A DNA stretch of 64,000 nt from Leucothrix arctica (GCF_003172895.1 NZ_QGKL01000031.1:1-64000), one strand, 5' to 3'. Numbered from the stretch's first letter, positions 1 through 8,624 are shown. Translations and numbers: made by a program. Notes: a model not told the origin generated them from the sequence alone.

Positions 1-2
1 TT

Positions 3-170
3 TGGAAGAGTACCCGCAGGTCGAGCAAGTGGTTACAAAAGCTCTATAAAGAACTTCCTCCAGAAGAAATGATGACAAAGAAACAATACGCTGCTTTTAA
101 ATATATTGATGACATAGCAGACGGTAAGCAGTCATTAGCTACTGAACAATCAAGCTACACAAAAAAGCAG
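3..170 (+). other. Unidentified partial reading frame at left window edge
   Basis: One forward frame is open from the window edge through base 212 and stops at 213-215, well inside the transposase gene on the other strand. The part outside the transposase encodes about 56 residues, basic and Lys/Gln-rich near its end. I do not recognise it. It could be the end of a gene interrupted by the IS481-type element, or chance. It does not obviously match the missing N-terminal part of the helicase gene on the other side of the element. Confidence 0.3.
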
Positions 171-1165
171 TTACGTGTCGAGAACCGCGTGGTTGTAAAC
201 TTTCTTTTTGAATAAATCAGGTTTGTCTAATTGCCACTGCTTCATACTTTGAATAGGGGTCAAATGTCCAAGGTTTCTTTGAATAACGTGGTGATTATAC
301 GTGATTAAGTAACGTTTTAGCGTTGTTTCCATTTCTTCGGCAGAAGCAAAGTAGGTGGACTTAATCACCTGTGATATTCGACCATTAAAGCGTTCCACCA
401 TGCCATTAGTTTGTGGGTGTTTTGCTGGAATTAAACGGTGCTCTATTGTCAATGAGTCACACATTTTATCAAATAAGTGGTTGCCTGTGGGTTCACGCTC
501 GCCAGTGACACAGAAGCGGTCAGTAAACTCTTTCCCATTATCCGTGAGTATTTTTGTAATCTTAACAGGACACTTATTAGCTAGTGTCTTGATGAATTTG
601 GCGGCTGTCTTCGCTGTTTTATCGGTGATCACTTCCATATAGACCCAGCGTGTCGCACGATCAATGCCCACTAATAAATAACGTTTTTGCGTATCATCAG
701 GCATGTTGGGAAGGTACTTAATATCTACATGAAGGTAGCCAGGCTCATAATCTTTGAAGGTTTTAGGCTTCTTAGCCCCTGAGCTTTCTGACTGCTCTGC
801 ATAAAGCTGGGATAGACGGTTAGCACCATGGCGTTTGAGTAAACGAAGTAAGGAGGATCGAGAGAGTGTTTTATCAACAAACTCGCGCGACACCACCAAA
901 AGGTCATCCAGTGTTAATAGTAATGTGCGACGGAGCTCAACGATAATCGCTTCTTGAACGGGTAACAAAGCGGTGTTCAACCGGTTAGGTCGGTGAGATT
1001 TATCATTGAAGTTCTTACGCTTACGCCACTTTATAATCGTGCCACGACTTACATTAAAGTGCTTTGCTGCCACATCAATGGTCATATGGCCTTTACTGGC
1101 ATGAATTTCTTCACGAGTCTTAGGAGTGGTTCGAGCGTTACGATGAACATTCATGTTTGCTTTCC
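150..1165 (-). mobile_element. IS481-type insertion sequence, apparently intact copy
   Basis: The element is defined by its single transposase gene. Its outer ends are only estimated, because I could not identify convincing terminal inverted repeats or a target duplication. The right side abuts the degraded 5' region of a helD-like helicase gene. A diverged and broken relative lies about 19 kb away in the opposite orientation (20317-21260). Confidence 0.6.
171..1154 (-). CDS. IS481-family-type DDE transposase
   Basis: This 327-residue protein should catalyse cut and strand transfer of its own insertion element. The N-terminal 60 residues form a helix-turn-helix region (HFNVSRGTIIKW). The integrase catalytic core follows, with the DDE acids readable in HVDIKYLP (first Asp), LTDNGKEFTDRF (second Asp) and HPQTNGMVERFNGRI (Glu). 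The ATG at 1152-1154 gives a full-length product with no internal stop, so it is probably functional. It faces away from the helicase gene on its right. The second copy in the window aligns along its whole length with many substitutions, so the two are not recent duplicates. The IS481 assignment is from length and motif style. Confidence 0.9.
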   Translation of the reverse strand: MNVHRNARTTPKTREEIHASKGHMTIDVAAKHFNVSRGTIIKWRKRKNFNDKSHRPNRLNTALLPVQEAIIVELRRTLLLTLDDLLVVSREFVDKTLSRSSLLRLLKRHGANRLSQLYAEQSESSGAKKPKTFKDYEPGYLHVDIKYLPNMPDDTQKRYLLVGIDRATRWVYMEVITDKTAKTAAKFIKTLANKCPVKITKILTDNGKEFTDRFCVTGEREPTGNHLFDKMCDSLTIEHRLIPAKHPQTNGMVERFNGRISQVIKSTYFASAEEMETTLKRYLITYNHHVIQRNLGHLTPIQSMKQWQLDKPDLFKKKVYNHAVLDT

Positions 1166-1268
1166 AGAGTTTAAAAGATCTTTCATCACTTGACGAGCAT
1201 GGTATAGTTTATCAAATTTAGAAAGCCCATAACCAGTTGGATCTAAACAGTTACGCCAATATAAAGAC

Positions 1269-3689
1269 TTGTTTGATACCGTTGAAAGCAATCCTCTGAC
1301 GGATAAGCAAAGACTCGCCTGCGTGATGGGTGAAGAAAACAACCTCGTTCTCGCGGGGGCTGGTTCTGGAAAAACCAGTGTGATGATTGGTCGAACAGGC
1401 TATTTGCTTGAGTCTGAACAGGCAACCGCTGATGAGATTTTGATGTTGGCCTTTGGTAATAAAGCGGCAGAGGAAATGTCGACAAGAGTTTTAGATAAAC
1501 TCAACACCGATACTGTCAAAGCCAGTACCTTTCACAGTCTTGGCCAGCAAATTATTACAGCCGTAGAAGGACGGAAACCTTCACTATCAGCGCTGGCAAC
1601 AAACACTATGGCGCTAGATCAGTTCTTAGAAAGTTCATTTAATGAGTTGATGTCACAAGACGCCTATAAGGCGGTCGTTGTTCGGCACTTTTTGTATTTC
1701 AGATTTGAGCCTATTAACCCGTTTGCTTTTAATACGCTTGCTGACTACAACCGAGCAGTCAAAGACAACGACTTGAAAGCCAATCAAGGAGAGCTCGTTA
1801 AGGGATATCAAGCGCTGCTTATCGCTAACTTTTTGTATAAAAATGGCATTGAGTATCAATATGAAGCGAAGTACGAACGACAAACTAAAACGCTAGACTT
1901 TCGCCAATACCAGCCTGATTTTTACCTACCTGAGTTTGGGGTTTATATCGCGCATTATGATATTGATCGGGACGGTAATACGGCTCCCTATGTTGATGCA
2001 GCGAAATACCTTGAGGGTATAGAGTGGAAACGAGAACTACACGAAACCAACAACACTCGTTGCATTGAGACTTTCCATTACGAGTGGACGGAAGGAAAGT
2101 TGTTGCAACAGCTTGAAGATAAGCTGAGTAATTTCGGGGTTGATTCACACCCTCTTTCCAATGATGAAATCATCGCCCAACTAGAAAGCGCAGAAGACAG
2201 ACCCCTCGCGGAACTTTGTGCGCTATTGGGTAAGATGCTGAAGCTATTTAAAGCCTCAAATATGAATGGCGAGTTGTTTACGCCTGAAGAGCAAACGTTA
2301 GCGCCAACCACATTCTTTCAAAAGATCTTTGAGCGAATACTGAGGTTACTATCAAATAAGCACCAGACAGCGAATGACTTGAATCGAATGAAGTCAGCAC
2401 AGCAGTTGATGATGCCGCTGTATATGATGTATGAAAATCACTTACTCGAAAATGATGACATTGATTTTGATGACATGATTATCAAGGCTACCCAATACGT
2501 CGAAAATGGTGATTTTACATCGCCTTGGAAACACATCATGGTCGATGAGTTTCAGGATATTTCTAGTTCACGCGCTGACTTAATTATCGCGCTGCGTAAT
2601 CAATCTAAGGATTGCTCGCTCTTTTGTGTGGGTGATGACTGGCAGGCGATCTATCGTTTTGCAGGGAGTGACCTGAGTTATATCACCGCCTTTAAAAAGC
2701 ACTTTGGTGTGACTCAAACAACGACGCTTGATATGACTTTTCGTTTTAATAACAGCATCAGCGATATCGCTTCAAGCTTTGTTACCCGTAACCCTGAGCA
2801 GATTGAAAAGGATATTTCTACCTTTAGCCAAGTGAGTAAGCCTGCTGTTTCACTGTTTAGAACGAATGGTGGTAATGAGTCGCAGCAACTTGCAAATGTA
2901 GAGATTGTACTAAAGGCTATTTCTGCTCTTAAAAGTGAGTCGACCATCCTTATATTGAGTCGGTACTCTTTTACGCTTCCCGATACGCAAATACTTGAGC
3001 GGTTTGAAAAAGACCTTGGGAATATACACCTTACCGCAATGACGATGCATGCTTCAAAAGGTAAGGAGGCTGACTTTGTCATTGTCATGGGGTTGGAAGA
3101 TGGCAAGTTTGGGTTTCCTTCTGAAAATCAAGAGCACCCGCTGGTAGATGTATTATTGCCACCCTCTCAGGCATACCCTTTTGCGGAAGAGCGTCGGCTT
3201 TTCTATGTCGCTATCACACGAGCGAAACACCGTACTTACTTAATCGCGGATATGAAAAAGCCGTCTAGCTTTATACTTGAACTAATTAATGAAGCGTATG
3301 AGATTGAGCTGGATGAGTTTGGGACTTCTGACGCTCAGCTAGTCCATCAAAGTGTGCATTGCCCTGTGTGTGAGATTGGAAGCATGATGCTTCGCTCGGG
3401 CAAGCACAGCGACTTTTATGGCTGTAGTGGCTATCCGCGTTGTAACCACATTGAGAATGGATGTCAGGAGTGTGGCGCAGTTATGCAGCGCTCTGGAGAG
3501 CGTAAAGTGTGTACGGATGCTTCTTGCCAGGTGTCTGTTCCTATTTGCCCTAAGTGTGGTGCGGAGTTGGTTTATCGTAAAGGCAGAAATGGCAACTTTT
3601 GGGGATGTAAGAACTATCGCTCAGAAGGGGTTTCCTGTGGGTATTCGGTGAGTAGTGTTGAGACAGCTAAGGTTAAAGGTTTTGAGTGA
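1269..3689 (+). CDS. helD: Helicase IV (HelD-like) SF1 helicase with topoisomerase-type zinc ribbons, 5'-truncated
   Basis: This is a UvrD-type SF1 3'-5' DNA helicase, close to E. coli HelD in its motifs. Walker A GAGSGKT is at residues 30-36, motif II VDEFQD at 425-430, VGDDWQAIYRFAG around 454-466, and the RRLFYVAITRAKHR motif near the end of the helicase part. A nuclease-like insert lies at about 175-275. The last 110 residues carry paired-cysteine zinc ribbons like those of topoisomerase I. The usual 170-190 residue N-terminal region is missing: HelD-like residues (QYKDLF) continue upstream of the TTG start but hit a stop at 1230-1232, and a HelD-like HNQ motif reads in another frame at 1228-1236. 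The gene therefore seems frameshifted and cut by the adjacent insertion element. Whether the remainder is translated from TTG is unclear. Confidence 0.85.
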   Translation: MFDTVESNPLTDKQRLACVMGEENNLVLAGAGSGKTSVMIGRTGYLLESEQATADEILMLAFGNKAAEEMSTRVLDKLNTDTVKASTFHSLGQQIITAVEGRKPSLSALATNTMALDQFLESSFNELMSQDAYKAVVVRHFLYFRFEPINPFAFNTLADYNRAVKDNDLKANQGELVKGYQALLIANFLYKNGIEYQYEAKYERQTKTLDFRQYQPDFYLPEFGVYIAHYDIDRDGNTAPYVDAAKYLEGIEWKRELHETNNTRCIETFHYEWTEGKLLQQLEDKLSNFGVDSHPLSNDEIIAQLESAEDRPLAELCALLGKMLKLFKASNMNGELFTPEEQTLAPTTFFQKIFERILRLLSNKHQTANDLNRMKSAQQLMMPLYMMYENHLLENDDIDFDDMIIKATQYVENGDFTSPWKHIMVDEFQDISSSRADLIIALRNQSKDCSLFCVGDDWQAIYRFAGSDLSYITAFKKHFGVTQTTTLDMTFRFNNSISDIASSFVTRNPEQIEKDISTFSQVSKPAVSLFRTNGGNESQQLANVEIVLKAISALKSESTILILSRYSFTLPDTQILERFEKDLGNIHLTAMTMHASKGKEADFVIVMGLEDGKFGFPSENQEHPLVDVLLPPSQAYPFAEERRLFYVAITRAKHRTYLIADMKKPSSFILELINEAYEIELDEFGTSDAQLVHQSVHCPVCEIGSMMLRSGKHSDFYGCSGYPRCNHIENGCQECGAVMQRSGERKVCTDASCQVSVPICPKCGAELVYRKGRNGNFWGCKNYRSEGVSCGYSVSSVETAKVKGFE

Positions 3690-3790
3690 ATTCGTGACTG
3701 TTAACAACCCAAAGAATCGAACCCTTAAACTACTATAAAATAGCGACACTGACACTTTTAAGATGTAATCAACTTACGCAGCTAATAATT

Positions 3791-3826
3791 ACAAATATTG
3801 ACAAGTTTTAACAAATAATGATAAGT
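3791..3826 (+). promoter_or_regulatory. Promoter with 20-bp-spaced direct repeats upstream of the SDR gene
   Basis: A perfect -35 hexamer TTGACA (3798-3803) lies 16 bp before a weak -10 GATAAG (3820-3825). The same stretch holds two direct repeats, ACAAATATTGACAAGT (3791-3806) and ACAAATAATGATAAGT (3811-3826), which differ at 2 of 16 positions and sit exactly 20 bp apart. This arrangement suits a regulator binding one face of the helix over the promoter. The regulator is unknown. Confidence 0.45.
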
Positions 3827-3872
3827 AGTTATTTGCACTCCCGTAATAAACTCTACTCATTAGGACAATAAA

Positions 3873-4643
3873 ATGGATACCAACAATAAATTAGCCGGCA
3901 AGAACGTGCTCATCACCGCCGGCGCACAAGGCATTGGTGAGTCAATCACCAAACACTTTATTGATAGTGGTGCCAATGTTGCTATCCACTATTTCTCAAG
4001 CGCTGACACGGCTAACGAGTTGATCGAATACGCGAGTAACAAAGGCCAGAAGGCAATTGCTATCAGTGGTGATTTAACCAAAGAAGCCGACGCAACGGCA
4101 CTGGTAGAGCAAACAGTAGAAGCATTTGGCGGTCTAGATATATTAATCAACAACGCAGGCTCACTGGTTGCGCGCAAAATGCTGAGTGAAATGGAAGCTG
4201 AGTTCTGGCACAAGGTAATGGATATTAACCTTACCTCGATGATGTTTGTAACCAGAGCCGCTGCACCTTATCTAGCAATAAATGACAACAGTAGTATTGT
4301 AAACCTAGCGTCACTTGCTGGACGTAAAGGCGGCCACCCTGGCTCACTCGCTTACTCGACTAGCAAAGGCGCTATCCTAACGCTAACGCGCGCACTTTCA
4401 GCAGAGCTGGGGCCTCAAGGTACTCGAGTTAATGCTGTTTCTCCGGGTCTTACCCTTGGTACATCATTTCACAACACACATACGACTAAAGAGTCGGCTG
4501 CTGCAACAACGGCTGGTATTCCCATCCAACGTGCAGGTAATGCTTCGGATGTAGCACGAGCTGTTTTATATTTAGCGTCTGAATACGATGGCTTTATTAC
4601 GGGTGCTACACTGGACATTAATGGCGGCGTTTACAACATGTAA
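3873..4643 (+). CDS. Short-chain dehydrogenase/reductase (SDR), FabG-like
   Basis: This 256-residue protein is a classical SDR that should use NAD(P)H to interconvert an alcohol and a ketone in the cytoplasm. The Rossmann motif TAGAQGIG is at residues 15-22, NNAG at 93-96, and the catalytic Ser147, Tyr161 and Lys165 are all present. Length is typical. It is followed by an RbsD/FucU mutarotase gene after a strong intercistronic hairpin, which suggests a sugar substrate such as an aldose oxidised to a lactone. That is inference from the neighbour only; the sequence does not give the substrate. A promoter with direct repeats lies 50-80 bp upstream. Confidence 0.9.
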   Translation: MDTNNKLAGKNVLITAGAQGIGESITKHFIDSGANVAIHYFSSADTANELIEYASNKGQKAIAISGDLTKEADATALVEQTVEAFGGLDILINNAGSLVARKMLSEMEAEFWHKVMDINLTSMMFVTRAAAPYLAINDNSSIVNLASLAGRKGGHPGSLAYSTSKGAILTLTRALSAELGPQGTRVNAVSPGLTLGTSFHNTHTTKESAAATTAGIPIQRAGNASDVARAVLYLASEYDGFITGATLDINGGVYNM

Positions 4644-4661
4644 TTTGTTGTTAAAAAATAC

Positions 4662-4696
4662 AAAGCACTAAGAATCACTCTCACTCTTAGTGCTTT
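4662..4696 (+). terminator. Intercistronic 12-bp perfect hairpin
   Basis: AAAGCACTAAGA (4662-4673) and TCTTAGTGCTTT (4685-4696) form a perfect 12-bp stem with an 11-base loop. No T-run follows beyond the stem's own TTT, so it may be an attenuator or mRNA-stabilising element between the SDR and RbsD/FucU genes rather than a full terminator. Confidence 0.6.
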
Positions 4697-4725
4697 AAAT
4701 CCACCCAATTTTTAAGGAGATCATC

Positions 4726-5160
4726 ATGCTAAAAACACCTGTAATACATCCTACTATTATGGAAGTACTTGCGCGTTCTGGCCATTTTGCACAAGTCATC
4801 ATTGCAGATGGAAATTTACCAGTCGGTGCAATGACAGGTCCAAACTCGACCACTGTACACCTCAATTTTCGTCCAGGTCTGTTGGATGCTTTAACCGTTC
4901 TTGAAGGCATCTTAGAAGTTTGCCCTGTGCAAGGGGCAATCGTGATGGAAAAAACTGCTGAAGCCAACGCCGAAATACATGATGCTTATAAAGCGCTGTT
5001 AGGAGATGTCTCGTGGGACGAGATGGAACGCTGGGCGTTCTACGACAAAATTAGAGAGCCTGCCACCACATTAATTATTCAAACGGGCGAGCAGCGTCGC
5101 TTCGCTAATTTGATTCTGACGGTAGGTGTCGTCAAAATGGCAGAGGAAAGTGAATTCTAG
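4726..5160 (+). CDS. RbsD/FucU family sugar mutarotase
   Basis: This 144-residue protein belongs to the RbsD/FucU fold, which interconverts anomers of sugars such as L-fucose or D-ribose. The start region (LARSGHFAQVIIADGNLP) matches the FucU pattern with the conserved His, and TGEQRRFANLIL near the C terminus matches the conserved TGE...N segment. It is closer in length and motifs to FucU than to RbsD. The start is fixed by a strong AAGGAGA (4714-4720). No other fucose or ribose genes such as kinases, aldolases or transporters lie nearby, so the sugar cannot be assigned. The upstream SDR may oxidise the same sugar. Confidence 0.85.
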   Translation: MLKTPVIHPTIMEVLARSGHFAQVIIADGNLPVGAMTGPNSTTVHLNFRPGLLDALTVLEGILEVCPVQGAIVMEKTAEANAEIHDAYKALLGDVSWDEMERWAFYDKIREPATTLIIQTGEQRRFANLILTVGVVKMAEESEF

Positions 5161-5251
5161 TGGTATTAATACACAATAGCTTTTTAGATTCAGCTTGCAA
5201 TAGGCTCAGTCACGCTAGAATGGTGAATACTAATTTTCCCCTGCTCAAGAT

Positions 5252-7537
5252 ATGAATAATACAACGTTAATACAACGCATAACCACTAGCACCACCCGAT
5301 GGGTATTTTTTGTATTAATGTTTGTATCTATCCCCCTTTCCGTTTCAGCTAAAGATGCTCTAATACTGGATAAATTGTCACCCGCAGAGATGCAGTGGCT
5401 TAGTGAAAATAAAACCATTCGGCTCGGTATTGATCGTGCTTTTCCTCCTTTTGGTACCATCACTGAAGACAATGAATATGTCGGCTTTACTGCGGACTGG
5501 ATGAGACTAGTCTCTGAAAAACTGGGCATTGAATTCGAAATATTCAAAGACTCAACATGGAATGAAACGCTCAGCCTCGCTAAGTCCGGTAAAATCGACA
5601 TGATTGCAGGCTTAGTTAATACCCAAGAGCGACAGGCTTATCTTGAGTTTTCAAAATCTTACATCGAAACACCGACGGTAATATTTAATGATGGGCTGAA
5701 AAACGGCTACATCGGCACCATTAAAAACCTGAAAGGCAAAACCGTTGCTGTAGAGCAAGGCTCGTTTGCTTCAGATATGTTAAGCAAGGAATACCCTGAC
5801 ATAAACCAATTACAGGTTAAAAACACAGGCATAGCGTTGAGTATTGTTGCTACTAACAAAGCTGACGCTTATATCGGTAATGCCGTCACAGCCAGTTACT
5901 TGATTAAAAAAATGGGCTTCCATAACCTGTTTTATTCTGGCGACACTCCTTATTCAAGCAATCATAGTATTGGTGTTATTAAGCACAATCCGCTACTCGC
6001 TTCTATTATGAACAAGACGCTCGCGTCTATTAATCAAAAAGCTAGGGATAAGATTGCTACAAAATGGTTTGGAATGCAGGTATTCCCAAGTATCCGTCGC
6101 AGCACTGTCATAGGAATGGGAGTCATTGGACTCGTTGCTTTGCTACTATCAGCGCTCTGGATCAAAACCCTGTACAAGACACGTAAAGACTTACGAATTA
6201 GTGAACGAAAGGTCAGACATCAAGCTAATATTGACTCGTTAACCGGCCTAATCAATCGACGTCATATGTATGATATACTCACTGAAAAAACGACCTCATC
6301 TCAAGAAGGTTTCGCGCTATTCTTCTTAGATCTAGACGCATTTAAAGAAGTAAATGATTCCCTTGGTCACAGTATTGGCGATGAGCTATTAAAGAGTGTT
6401 GCTAGACGCTTGCGAAATCATGTCAGCTCTGACGACATCGTTGGTCGCCTTGGTGGTGATGAATTTATCATCATATTAAATACCACGAATCAACCTAAAG
6501 ATATTGCCAGCATTGCTCAAGACATTTGCGACTCATTGAGTAGTGACTTTATTGTTCAGGGCCATAGTATTGATGTATCAACGAGTATTGGTATCACGCT
6601 ATTCCCTCAGGATGCAGCGACACCTGATAATCTGCTGGTCAACGCAGATCAGGCAATGTATGCATCAAAAAAGAATGGCAGTAACGGCTTTATGCTGTTT
6701 GATGAAACGATGCGTGAGTCGATGGCTCTGCGTAATGAAACATTGCGAGATCTTAAACTCGCACTCCCTAAGGGTCAATTTGAGCTTTATTACCAACCGA
6801 TTTATAACTTATTGACCGGTGAAATTACTAAAGCTGAAGCACTGATTCGCTGGAATCATCCGGAGCGCGGAATGATTCGACCTGACTTATTTATCCAACT
6901 TTCAGAAGAAAGCGGGATGATCAATGAACTTGGTGAATGGATTTTTCACGAAGCGGCCACTCAAGTCGCAGAATGGCGAGCAAAATATGCACCTCACCTC
7001 CAAGTCAGTATCAATACATCACCCATTCAATACCGTGATAAAGGCTTCGACATAAAAAACTGGTGTGCTCACTTAGAAAGTTTAGGTCTCAGTGGTCAGG
7101 CCTTGATCGTTGAAATTACTGAAGGCTTGCTGATGGAGAGCAGCTCAGCAGTTAAGGCAAAACTGTGGGGGCTTAGGGATGCAGGTATTGAGGTGGCTAT
7201 TGACGATTTTGGAACGGGTTACTCTTCTTTATCGTACCTCAAAAAATTCCATATCGATTACCTGAAAATTGATCAGTCGTTTGTTTCAAACCTGAGTGCT
7301 CACTCTGAAGACTTTGTTTTGTGTGAGGCCATTACAGTGATGGCCCATAAACTAGGGTGCACTGTCGTTGCTGAAGGCATTGAAACTGAAGAGCAGTCCC
7401 TACTTCTAAAAGAAGCAGGCTGCGACTATGGGCAAGGCTATTTATTTTCAAGACCCATACCCGCTAGCGAATTTTCAGCATTGCTGTCCAATGTTTCTAG
7501 ACAATCGAAAGTGTGCCAGCTCGCTTCTCACGCATAA
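5252..7537 (+). CDS. Membrane GGDEF-EAL cyclic-di-GMP protein with periplasmic SBP_bac_3 sensor
   Basis: This 761-residue protein probably senses a small ligand in the periplasm and sets cyclic-di-GMP levels. Order of parts: signal segment or membrane anchor (about 17-33), solute-binding domain of the amino-acid-binding type (about 40-275), a transmembrane helix (about 285-305), GGDEF domain with intact GGDEF at 401-405, then EAL domain with intact EAL at 529-531, Asn588, the DDFGTGYSSL loop at 651-660, Lys672 and AEGIE at 708-712. Both catalytic cores look usable. The autoinhibitory RxxD site expected just before GGDEF reads SSDD, so product feedback inhibition is probably absent. It stands alone; no sugar or amino-acid transporter is adjacent. 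Confidence 0.93.
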   Translation: MNNTTLIQRITTSTTRWVFFVLMFVSIPLSVSAKDALILDKLSPAEMQWLSENKTIRLGIDRAFPPFGTITEDNEYVGFTADWMRLVSEKLGIEFEIFKDSTWNETLSLAKSGKIDMIAGLVNTQERQAYLEFSKSYIETPTVIFNDGLKNGYIGTIKNLKGKTVAVEQGSFASDMLSKEYPDINQLQVKNTGIALSIVATNKADAYIGNAVTASYLIKKMGFHNLFYSGDTPYSSNHSIGVIKHNPLLASIMNKTLASINQKARDKIATKWFGMQVFPSIRRSTVIGMGVIGLVALLLSALWIKTLYKTRKDLRISERKVRHQANIDSLTGLINRRHMYDILTEKTTSSQEGFALFFLDLDAFKEVNDSLGHSIGDELLKSVARRLRNHVSSDDIVGRLGGDEFIIILNTTNQPKDIASIAQDICDSLSSDFIVQGHSIDVSTSIGITLFPQDAATPDNLLVNADQAMYASKKNGSNGFMLFDETMRESMALRNETLRDLKLALPKGQFELYYQPIYNLLTGEITKAEALIRWNHPERGMIRPDLFIQLSEESGMINELGEWIFHEAATQVAEWRAKYAPHLQVSINTSPIQYRDKGFDIKNWCAHLESLGLSGQALIVEITEGLLMESSSAVKAKLWGLRDAGIEVAIDDFGTGYSSLSYLKKFHIDYLKIDQSFVSNLSAHSEDFVLCEAITVMAHKLGCTVVAEGIETEEQSLLLKEAGCDYGQGYLFSRPIPASEFSALLSNVSRQSKVCQLASHA

Positions 7538-7601
7538 CCTGATGTGAAACGCGGCTGGTTTCGATGTTATTAGACACTTTAAAACATTTACTTTTGAGCT
7601 A

Positions 7602-8624
7602 TCAGTCGATGGTTAACGCCACCATTTTCAACGGATGATTATCATCAAACGATGGAAAGTCTGAATAACTATCTAACCAAATCGTGTCACTAACAGAACG
7701 CCCCTGCTTCTCAACACAGCGCACTAAGCTCTTATACCAAGTTTCTCTATCTACCTTCGCGACGTTATTGCAGGCAATAATCATCCCACCAGGTTTAGTC
7801 GTTAATACCGCAGGTTTAAACAGGCTTTGGTAGTCGTTAACCAAGTCAACGGTTCCAAATGGACTTTTAGCAAACCGTGGCGGGTCTAGAAACACAATAT
7901 CAAACTGTGACGCTGACATCTTTGGATAACTAGGCAGTTTGTTTTTATTACGGCTAGTGACCTTTAGCCCAGCTAGTTGGCGTAGCGCGGGAAAGGCATC
8001 ACTGTGTATAAACTGACACACCGACTCGACCCCATTTAACTCCGCATTTTTTATTCCAGCGTCTAAAGCAAATGATGAGAAATCAACATTTACCACTCGC
8101 TTAGCACCACCGACGGCAGCAGCCGTTCCTATGCCACAGGTGTAAGCGAACAGATTCAGTACACTCTTTTTTTGGCTATTTTCTGTGACAAACTCTCGAC
8201 CAATTCGCATGTCCAAAAACAACAGTGGGTCTTGCCCGGTATGACGTAATTGACTGGTATATAAAATACCATTCTCAGTAATGACTTGCTCTGATTGCGC
8301 GTAAGCTTCAGTGTCAGCATCAAGCTTATTTAGGATGCGCGAGTGCTTATCCGAGCGGTCGTTATATACAATTGGCAAATCAGCAACGGCTAATAGTGCC
8401 TCGTGAATAACCTCAAGCTCTTCTTCGGTCAGCGTTTGGTGAAAAGTTTGAATTAACCAAGCTTCACCATAACGATCAATATTAAGGCCATTTACGCCTT
8501 CAACGGTGCCATGAAATACCCGAAAACAATCCGTTTTTGGTATATCTGTCGATGGGCTATTAAGTTGATCAATAAGATCAGCACGTTTAGCTAAAGCAGT
8601 CTGCAGCAGAGAAGCTAGTGGCAT
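7602..8624 (-). CDS. Class I SAM-dependent methyltransferase, RlmI/RlmK-like
   Basis: This 340-residue cytoplasmic enzyme should transfer a methyl group from S-adenosylmethionine, probably to rRNA by family resemblance. The SAM-binding loop NLFAYTCGIGT is at residues 157-167 and the catalytic DPPRF motif at 247-251, which marks the RlmI-like group. It lacks the N-terminal PUA domain of E. coli RlmI and is about 55 residues shorter, so I do not assign it to RlmI or a given nucleotide. It converges with the GGDEF-EAL gene and follows the transporter gene in the same direction. Confidence 0.85.
   Translation of the reverse strand: MPLASLLQTALAKRADLIDQLNSPSTDIPKTDCFRVFHGTVEGVNGLNIDRYGEAWLIQTFHQTLTEEELEVIHEALLAVADLPIVYNDRSDKHSRILNKLDADTEAYAQSEQVITENGILYTSQLRHTGQDPLLFLDMRIGREFVTENSQKKSVLNLFAYTCGIGTAAAVGGAKRVVNVDFSSFALDAGIKNAELNGVESVCQFIHSDAFPALRQLAGLKVTSRNKNKLPSYPKMSASQFDIVFLDPPRFAKSPFGTVDLVNDYQSLFKPAVLTTKPGGMIIACNNVAKVDRETWYKSLVRCVEKQGRSVSDTIWLDSYSDFPSFDDNHPLKMVALTID

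Noticed and set aside
7547-7563. GAAAC/GTTTC inverted repeat between the GGDEF-EAL and methyltransferase genes as a PsrA-type site
   Set aside because: The spacing does not fit, the arms are only 5 bp, and it lies between convergent genes.
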